The notes beneath the pieces are model-generated. The model was not told the origin of the DNA. It saw only the letters and a program-made list of their open reading frames with translations, and made no database searches. Shown piece by piece: positions 56,448 through 64,000 of a DNA stretch of 64,000 nt (position 1 is the first letter of the stretch; every line of letters starts with the position of its first letter). Origin of the DNA: Microstegium vimineum. Lineage: Eukaryota; Streptophyta; Magnoliopsida; Poales; Poaceae. The position numbers and the translations under genes were made by a program. The stretch spans positions 2,976,049 through 3,040,048 of the forward strand of contig CM039128.1 in assembly GCA_022036555.1 (NCBI GenBank). Reading direction: 5' to 3'.

Positions 56448-57177
56448 TGCAATTACAGGCGGTGGTAGAGGCATTTATATAGGCGGCCAAGTCCACCGCG
56501 TGGTAGAGGCATTTATATAAGCGGCCAAGTCCACCGCCCACAGTACAGGCGGTTCTAGGACAAGTTGCGCATTTTTTCGCGTAAAATTCGCGAACGCGCT
56601 CCGCTCCGCTGGGGATTCGAACCTGAGACCTCACCCTCACGCGGTACCTCTTCTACCACTCCACCCATGACTCACTTGTGTCTAGATTCGTTAGTACTTC
56701 TTCATATTCTATACTAAACCGAGTGTAAATTGATTGTTTGAGCCACTAAACGAATTAAAATGAAAAAGTTGTGAACTACAAAGTTTCATAACTTTTAGAC
56801 ACCTACAACTTTCATGTAGCAAGTATTTTCATCCGAGGTCGTTTACAAAAATTTGAATTTCAAATTTTACACATTCAAACGTATTTTTCGATGAAAAGAT
56901 GATTTCAAATGAAAAAGTTGTGAACTACAAAGTTTCATAACTTTTCGAGATCTACAACTTTCATGTAGAAAGTTTTTCCATCAGAGGTCGTTTACAAAAA
57001 TCAAAAAAATTAATTATTTACACAGGCGGCTGACATTATAAACCATCTGTGTAAATTGTTTTACACAGGCGGTTCTTTTGCTGGGCCCACCCTATTTTTT
57101 GTACTGGCGCCATGAAATTGTGAACCGCCTGTGAAAAAAAAATAATGTGCCAACAAAAATGATTTTTTGTAGTAGTG
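56448..57177 (-). mobile_element. Truncated CACTA derivative with internal tandem repeats
   Basis: The right end on the minus strand starts CACTACTACAAAAAATCATT at 57177, a canonical CACTA terminus, followed by CACAGGCGG motifs. The left terminus is missing and the element abuts F-box-derived sequence at about 56447. It holds a tandem duplicate of a 38-40 bp unit (GGTGGTAGAGGCATTTATAT, at about 56461 and 56500) and two copies of AAGTTGTGAACTACAAAG (near 56765 and 56915). No transposase. Removing it and about 115 bp of host sequence explains the gap in arm 2. Confidence 0.75.
56601..56672 (-). other. tRNA-like segment (A-box and box-B motifs) inside the CACTA derivative
   Basis: On the minus strand TGGAGTGGTAGAAGAGGTAC resembles an A box and, about 30 bases later, GGTTCGAATCC is a perfect box B consensus (56623-56613). 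Together they look like the 5' and T-arm halves of a tRNA. A complete cloverleaf with acceptor stem is not evident, so this is at best a tRNA relic or a chance Pol III promoter. Confidence 0.4.
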
Positions 57178-57409
57178 ACAATCACACCGTAAGTAAAATC
57201 CTATGAATCTAAAATAGTTCCCAGCCCCCACCAACCAGGAAGTCCCAAGACAAAATAAACTTGTATGTCGTAAAAACTCATCCCATGCATAAGCACAACT
57301 TGCAAACATCATGATTAAGAAGCCCATGCACAAGGAACTTGAGATTGTCTTGCACGGGAAACGTCGTCTCCTAGCCCCTCGCACTACACCACAACACCGC
57401 AACAGCGTC

Positions 57410-57600
57410 AGATATCTGACACTAAAAATTATCTTTGTCGATGGAGGATCTGTCCCTAAAGATACCTCAGAGACTATCTGACGCTAAATCCTCAATTAGC
57501 GATCGATTGTCTGCCGCCATAGGTACTCAAATTTAACGCCTAACTGCCTGACACTAAAACGAGCTATATGGTCAATCTATCTGTCGCCAAAAGTAAATGG
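57410..57600 (+). repeat. CACTA subterminal repeats
   Basis: At least four imperfect copies of a TCTGACACTAAA-like 12-mer in one orientation near the left end of the CACTA element. In related elements such arrays bind a TNPA-type protein. Confidence 0.55.
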
Positions 57601-58219
57601 GCCCCATGCGCCCGCTCAGCTCACGCATCCGCTTGGCTCCAGCGTAAATTTGGCCTGGCCCATGAGTAAACCCTAGACCCTCCTCCCAAATCCCAAAGTG
57701 TGGCGCCGAACTTGCTGCCCGCGAGCCGCCACCCTCTTCCTGTCCCAAATCGCTCCCGCCTCCCGGCCGGCTAGCCGGCCCCAAATCTCCCGCTCGCCAC
57801 CACCCTCCAGGCCACACATCCAAATCCCAGCCCGCTCGTGCACTTGGGAGCGCTCCCAGTCTCCTGCCCGACGTACGCCGCTCTCAAGCTCCTGCTCGCC
57901 CATCCCCTTCCCGCCCCGCCGCCGCCATCAGCCTCCTGCTCGCCCATCCCTGCTCGCCTCGGCCCGCTCCCAAAGCTCCCTCTCGTCAACCCTGCACACC
58001 CCCTGATCCCTCCCCGCTGCTGCCCCCTGGAGCAAGCGGCACTGGATTCCCGTCGGACACCGCATCCAACGTCGTCGCCCCCTGCCTGGAGCAAGTGACG
58101 GTGGAGCACACCCCTGGAGGCCGTGGGCTTCCCGTCGGACACCACATCCAACGTCGCCGCCCCCTGGAGCACGCGATGGCGGAGGACGCGCCCCCAAAGC
58201 TGCACTGTGCCGCTGCGTT

Positions 58220-60009
58220 TGAAGACTCCATAGTGATTTTGGTAATTGATGAAGCCTAAGTACTAACCTAGCTCTAAGTGTTTGAGTAGGTCTAGTACAC
58301 TCATTAAAGATGATGACAAGTGATGGAGCAAGCAAAGGTGGTGGAAACCTAAAACTCACACTTGGAGAAGAAGGCAACTGGAATGACCCTAAGCTAAACA
58401 AGGCAAAGGTATATGCTAGGGCTTTTCTTATGGTGATCAAGACACCAAGTGGGTGTGATCACATTTAGGTTAGACAACCGTACTATTAAGAGGGGAAATG
58501 CAAAAGTGATTGCGGTTTGTCGAGTGCCACTAGGTGTTATCTATATTGCATGTGCATCTAGGACCTAGTGATATACATCATGCTAAAATGACAAGTAAAA
58601 CATGCCAAGAAGTGTTCACTAAAGAGGTATTCTAGTGCTTGGCAACTTGGAGCAAAGGTGGAAAAAGCAGAGACGTAAAAAGGGCGTCGGACGCTGAAGA
58701 AAAGGGCGCCGGACGCTGTCCGACGCAACGGACAGAGGCGTCGGACGCTAGGTTTGTGAACCCCGAGCGTCCGTCGACCACTCAGAAGCTCCAGAGAATT
58801 TTCAAAAGGCATCGGACGCTGAGGCGCAGCGTCCGTCGCAAATCGAGTGGAGCGTCCGTCGGGCTTCCAGAGAGCTCTGCAATCGAGCAATTTGAAGACA
58901 GGCGCCGGGCGCCGGAGGTCAGAGCGTCGGACGCTGGCATGGAGCGTCCGTCGCGCGTGAAGCTTTCCAACGGCTAGTTCTGACAGAGCATCGGACGCTG
59001 GCGACGGAGCGTCCGTCGGCCGTGAAGCCGCCCAACGGCTAGTTCTGACAGTGCGTCGGACGCTAGCGACGGAGCGTCCGTCGCCCCCGTGTCGAGTGTC
59101 CGTCGCCAACTTATCAGGGTAACGGCTAGAAAATTTGAGGGGGTCTATAAATATATGTTGGCCGGCTTGGGGAGGCTCTCTCTCGCACATTTGAACATCT
59201 TGAGACTCCTTTGAGCTGAGCAAACTCCCTCCCACTCATCTCCATGCTTGGTTAGTGAATTTCCAAAAGAGATTGAGTGATCCAAGTGCATTTCGCATAT
59301 AGCTTGCATCTAGTGACACTTGGGAGGCGTTCTCGCTGCGGATTTCTTGTTGCTCTTGGTGATTGCCATCACCTAGACGGTTTGGAGCAGCGGAGGTAGA
59401 TCGAGAAGCTTGGTGATTGTGCTTCGTCGACTACAAGTTGATTGTGAGGGGTTCTTGTGCCTTTCCCGCGGGAGATCGCAAAGGTAACTCTAGTAAATTG
59501 CTCGTGTCTTTGAGTGCTCTCATCTTGTGTTGGTTGTGCGGCACCTGGTGACGGGTTTGGCGTGTGATACCAATTAGCGCGTGAACCTCCAAGTGAGTAA
59601 GCCGACACAACAGGGACGTAGCTAGTTGGCAAACTAGTGAACCTCGGGTGAAAAATCAAGTGTCAATCTCTTGTTCATCATTGTGATTGATTGTATTGAT
59701 TGGAGAACGCTTGATTGGCTCATTACCTCGACACGACGGTATTATCACTCTCTCTATCTTTGCATTACCTTATTCATTCTTATCTTAGTATATTAGGTTG
59801 TGCCTAGAGGGTTACTAGACTTGAGTAGGATTTGAGTGATCCTAGAGTCATATTAGGATAGCAATTGTGGATAGAAGGCTTCGCATCCCTTAGTTTGCTA
59901 GTGCAAGAAGAGCTTCGTCTCATTTGTATCTAACTTGTTGTTGAGTTTGTTTTAAGTTTTCAATTTTAGGCTATTCACCCCCCCTCTAGCCTTGGGATAG
60001 GACCTTTCA
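58220..60009 (+). mobile_element. Solo LTR, 1,790 bp, TSD GCGTT, with alternating inverted motifs
   Basis: Starts TGAAGACTCCATAGTG and ends GGACCTTTCA. The flanks are GCGTT on both sides (58215-58219 and 60010-60014), a perfect 5-bp duplication. No second LTR or internal coding region follows, so it is a solo LTR left by recombination. It has TATAAATA at 59146 and, from 58684 to 59105, about sixteen copies of GCGTCGGACGC or the opposite-strand GCGTCCGTCG. The end CACCCCCCCTCTAGCC is typical of large grass LTRs, probably Gypsy but without internal proteins to prove it. Confidence 0.88.
59146..59153 (+). promoter_or_regulatory. TATA box of the solo LTR
   Basis: TATAAATA preceded by GGGTC and followed by ATATGTTGGCC. 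If active it would drive transcription rightward towards the CACTA transposase exons. Confidence 0.5.
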
Positions 60010-60948
60010 GCGTTCTTCTTTTCCTGGTAAGCAAGCTGTTCAATCGATTCCCTGGACAGTGAGTTCCGTTCTTTATCTATTTTGCTATCCTGAGCACCAA
60101 AATAGAGATATTTTTTCGTTAGTTGTCCATCCATCAGTTTGTTGTAGATTTGTGTGCTGCGGCCGTATTAGTGTAGCAGTTTATTTTCAAATTATTTTTT
60201 GTGGCTCAACTGAACTCATTAGGTTGGGGATATGCCGGCATTTACAAATAGATTTTTCTCCTACTAGTTGCTAGTTCTAGTACGTATCTATCTACAAAAA
60301 AACTAGAGCTAGTTCTAATACGTGATGCCACCTGTTAAATCTTCGTACCTTATGCCCAATGCCTTGTCCAACTAGCAGGAAGAGACTGCTGAAGATGGGT
60401 TATAAGGGTAGATTGAATCCCCATGTTTCCTACTTACAGAAAACATTCTGAAAATAATTAGGGGTCTATATACTTGTTTTTTACTGTAATTCCGAGACCA
60501 TTATGGGACTTTTTTTGGGCTCCTAAATTTGTTTCTTACTAAACAACCATCCTGAGAAATTTGTGCCCCAAATTAACTATTGGATTCTGAATGTATGTAT
60601 GTATGGTAGCAGTTTTGAGGCTGCATCACACGTGCAGCTATGGGCATAATTTTTTTAGCTTGCTACTGAAGAAATCAATTTCCATGCTTTCTGAACATGC
60701 TTCGTTTCACTTATAGTTGAGTACATCCAATATGTCTAAGTTCAGAGATCATCCTAGAATTACCAAGGTTTTGATAGATTTAGTATATTAAGAGATTGTT
60801 GTTTTCTAGTGTTACAAGCAGGCATAATTGATTATTTCTTACTGATTCATTTCAGCTACCAAGGTGAAAGTACTGTGGAGATGGCCCACTAAACCAAACG
60901 AGTTGTAGATCTGTTGCATTGACGTCGTCTTCTTCTCATTGCTTGCAG

Positions 60949-63900
60949 CCAACAGATTCAAATACAGCAGGTATACACTCAATCCCCACAAAGACTCATG
61001 GATCAATAGTGATGCTAGGCACACAAAGGCATACTTACAAGGGGTCAACAGTTTCCTAGCTTTTGCATTTAGAAATTCAGCAGTAGGGGACAATATATTA
61101 TGCCCTTGCATAAAGTGTGTTAACTTATTTTGGAGAGACTCAAGTGATATACGAGAGCACTTGATATGTGATGGGTTTGTAAAAGGGTACACAACTTGGA
61201 ATTTACATGGGGAAGCTAGTTCGTCCTCTTATGTGAATACTGACAATGGTGATGGTGCTGATCTTGTGGAAGATTCTAGTGAAGAGGATGACATATCTGC
61301 ATTGCTTAGAGACCTAGCTTGTGGTTTAGATGATAGAGGAGATTTCGAAGACAATAGTTCTGTTGAGCTTCCTAAAGAACTAGTGGACCTCCAAAAGTTG
61401 GTAGAAGCTAACAGTCAAGAATTATTCCCTAATTGCAAGAAGTACACTGAACTGTGTTTCTTGATTAGGCTTCTTCACATCAAGCTCCTTGGAGGATGGA
61501 CTGATAAAAGTTTTGACCTTATCCTAGATCTATTTAATGATGTCTTACCTCAAGGTTCAACACTACCTAGAAACTACTATGAAACTAAGAAACTGATTAA
61601 GTCCATAGGACTTGGGTACATTAGTATTCATGCATGTGAAAATAATTGCATTCTATATTGGAAGGAACATGCAAAATCAGAATCATGTCCAAAGTGCAAG
61701 GTTTCACGTTGGAAATCAGCTAGGAAGAGTCTAGATGGGAAACATGTGTACAAGGTTCCTAAGAAGGTTCTTCGGTACTTTCCCATAAAGAAAAGGCTCC
61801 AAAGATTGTTTCTATGTTCTAAAACAGCAAGTCTAACAAGATGGCATGATGAGGAGAGAACACGAGATGATGTTCTTAGGCATCCTGCAGATTCTCCTCT
61901 ATGGAAAGACTTTGATCTTAAACATCCTGAGTTTGCTAAGGATAGTAGAAACATACGTCTTGCATTTGCCACCGATGGTTTTAATCCTTATAGAACCCAA
62001 AGTATAAGCTATAGCATTTGGCCTGGTATATGTATTCCCTACAATTTTCCACCATCAATGTGCATGAAGCAATCAAATTTCATACTCTCTTTACTAATTC
62101 CTGGAAAACATGCTCCTGGTAGTGATATGGATGTGTTTCTCCAGCCACTTGTGAATGATTTGGAAGATATGTTTGTCAAGGGGGGTTAGAACTTATGATA
62201 CATCGAAGGGTGAGTACTTCCAATTAAGGGCAGCAGTGTTGTGGACTATTACTGACTTCCCGGGTCTAGGCTATGCATCTGGTTGTGTTACCGCTGGTGA
62301 AGCGGCATGTCCTGATTGCCACTCATATACTTGTTCAAATAGACTTGGTAAGGGCAGCAAGACTTGCTATATGGGCCATTGTAGGTTTTTGGATGAAAAC
62401 CACCCATTTAGGTTCGATGTTGATAAGTTTGGTTCAACTGAATTTAGGCAAGCACCTACTCCACTCTCTGGGGAGGAAGTGTTGGAGTGTACTAAAGATA
62501 TTGTTACAATTTTTGGCAAGGATCCATCTGGAAAGAAACCAGCAAGGAAGAAACGCAAGGAAGGGGAGCCATTAGTCATTTTTAAAAGGAGGTCTATTTG
62601 GTTTAAACTTCCCTATTGGAAAGATTTGATGCTACGACATAATTTTGATGTCATGCACATAGGGAAAAATGTCTATGAGAACTTTGTTAATACATTCTTG
62701 GGGACTGATGGGAAATCTAAGGATAACCTGAATTCTCGCTTAGACCTTCAAGCTTTAGGTATTAGAAGTGATCTCCACCCTGTTGATGTTGAAGAACAAT
62801 TTTATTTACCACCTGCACCATATACAATGAGTCCTGATGAGAAGAAATTATTTTGTGAAGTACTGAAAGGGGTAAAGTTTCCTGCTGGTTATGCATCTGA
62901 TATACGTCACAATGTTCATGTCAATGAGAGAAAGGTGTTTGGGCTTAAGAGTCATGAATGCCACATTGTTCTACAACACTTACTACCGCTTGCTGTGAGG
63001 AAAGTATTGCCAGAAGTAGTTAGTGCTGCAGTGATATGTGTTAGTCATTTCTTCAAGAAAATTTGTGCTCCTGTTTTTCGCAAAAGTGATATGGATACCC
63101 TAGAGGCTGAAATAGCTGAAACCTTAAGCCTTCTTGAGACTATATTTCTTCTCTCCTTTTTTTACATGATGGTACATCTGATGGTCCATCTTCCTGCCCA
63201 AGCAAGACTAGCTGGTCCAGTACATTTCCGTAGCATGTGGCCTGTTGAGAGGTAATTTTTGTGAGCATATTGTTGCACACATGTAAAAAAATACATACTA
63301 TTTTTACAACATGATGAGCCTACTATATTATATTTGTATATAGGTTTTTGATGAGATTGAAAGGTGATGTTCGTACAAAAAGTCATCCAGAGGGATCAAT
63401 TATGGAGGGTTCTATGTTTTATGAGTCTTACACTATGTGGACACTATTTACACAGCCGAGCGCTTAGAAATGTTGAAGGGCTGCAAGCTGAAAATTTGAC
63501 AACCCCTTTCTTTGATAGCCTTTGTCGAGGTTTAGCTGGGAAGTGCACAGTGAGTTTAGACCACAAGACTTGGCTGCAAGCACATAGATATGTTTTGTTC
63601 AACTATGCAAATATAGGGCCTTACTTGGAGTAAGTAATCTGTTTAACTTCACACCATATGTTTAGATTCTCTTGCATGGTAAGATGATAAATTCACCTAT
63701 GCAGAAAATATGCTGACTATTTATCATCAATTGGTGTTCAAAACCAACGAGCTATCAACCGAATGCAGCACGAATGCTTCCATGAGTGGTTTAGGTTACA
63801 TGTAAGTAGGAATAGAACTTAACACATGCTATTTAAGGTGAACTTCTCATTTACCCTAATAATAATATTTCTTACTAACCATAGGTGGAAGAAATGTGTG

Positions 63901-64000
63901 AGGAAGTACCAGATGAGATACAAATCTTAGCCAAGGCACCAATCATGAGTGTACAAAAATATAGTAGCTACACAATAAATGGATTTCATTTTCACACTGA
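60949..64000 (+). pseudogene. TNP2-type CACTA transposase, several exons, two frameshifts, C-terminus off edge
   Basis: The first exon (after TTGCTTGCAG at 60948) encodes SRYTLNPHKDSWINSD, the Transpos_assoc region and its zinc motif CPCIKCVNLFW. Then comes the Transposase_21 region (ESCPKCKVSRWKS, LFLCSKTASLTRWHDEER, FATDGFNPYR). A run of six Gs at 62180-62185 puts the downstream part in another frame (VRTYDTSKGEYFQLRAAVLWTITDFPGLG, then LPYWKDLMLRHNFDVMHIGKNVYEN and PVHFRSMWPVER). It splices at 63251|GT to 63344 (RFLMRLKGDVR, DUF4218). A second frameshift near 63428 precedes LTLCGHYLHSRAL. Further exons at 63705-63801 and 63885-64000 (YSSYTINGFHFHT, DUF4216 start) follow clean splice sites. 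A true start codon is not evident; it may lie in an exon upstream of the solo LTR. Confidence 0.85.

Larger units (their letters stand above)
55985..57381 (-). repeat. F-box gene 3' end, arm 2 of the inverted duplication, split by a CACTA derivative
   Basis: Minus-strand sequence 57381 to 57178 and 56447 to 55985 matches the 3' end and downstream region of the F-box gene at 48838-49718. The counterpart of the second exon is present; its stop codon is altered and a new one would lie farther on. The homology stops exactly where a CACTA terminus starts at 57382. The corresponding F-box coding exon is expected to the right, beyond that CACTA element and outside the window. Confidence 0.82.
57382..64000 (+). 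mobile_element. CACTA (En/Spm) element with TNP2-type transposase, runs past the right edge
   Basis: It starts CACTACACCACAACACCGC at 57382, where F-box-like sequence ends. Within 200 bp, subterminal motifs of the form TCTGACACTAAA recur (about 57412, 57475, 57546, 57580), as expected of CACTA elements. A GC-rich stretch (57600-58219) follows, interrupted by a solo LTR (58220-60009). Transposase exons begin near 60949. The right terminus lies outside the window, so neither its target duplication nor its total length can be tested. Confidence 0.8.

Noticed and set aside
57698..58440. Frames of 86-170 residues around the CACTA left part
   Set aside because: GC-rich, overlapping, and some cross the boundary of the solo LTR at 58220.
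58558..59235. 225-residue minus-strand frame
   Set aside because: It lies wholly in the solo LTR and reads its repeated GCGTCGGACGC motifs as Arg/Ser/Asp repeats.

Overview
This is plant nuclear DNA, almost certainly from a grass and probably a panicoid such as sorghum. That is an inference from three things: GC-rich intron-poor genes in AT-rich flanks, dense Stowaway and Tourist type MITEs, and grass-type CACTA, Copia and LINE sequences. Nothing here looks bacterial, organellar or viral, and I see no CRISPR array, operon or canonical tRNA gene.

Five host protein genes are supported: a GT-3-type trihelix transcription factor (5497-6573, +); a small plastid-type one-helix membrane protein of unknown function (14095-14577, +); a tandem CCCH zinc-finger protein with ankyrin repeats (38889-40703, +); an F-box protein (47099-48870, +, probably two exons); and a two-exon protein with the VARLMGLD motif and a DUF4378-like C-terminus (50699-52516, -). 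A broken F-box paralogue (45573-46190, -) lies head to head with the intact one. The 3' end of the F-box gene occurs again, inverted, at 55985-57381.

Most of the rest is transposon nesting, and several elements can be delimited to the base by their target-site duplications (TSDs). From left to right: a CACTA end (1-79) abutting a LINE reverse-transcriptase remnant (80-1747); small MITEs; a Copia element with two LTRs (15201-21181, TSD CTATC) whose coding region is broken in several places; a Mutator-type non-autonomous element (21832-22792, 9-bp TSD); Helitron-like 3' ends near 21218 and 25372; a Tourist element nested in a Stowaway element (28505-29112); a poly-A retroposon (35648-36423); and a CACTA element starting at 57382 and leaving the right edge, with broken TNP2-type transposase exons (60949-64000) and a solo LTR (58220-60009, TSD GCGTT) inside it.

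The host genes show no common pathway. CCCH, trihelix, F-box and DUF4378 proteins are ordinary neighbours in a plant chromosome. I did not find a convincing new biological system. The most informative features are the insertion order and the structures it left behind: the split F-box duplication, the young-looking but coding-dead Copia copy, the solo LTR full of alternating inverted motifs, and a tRNA-like box B in a CACTA derivative. All coordinates and family calls come from reading the sequence; no database search was run.
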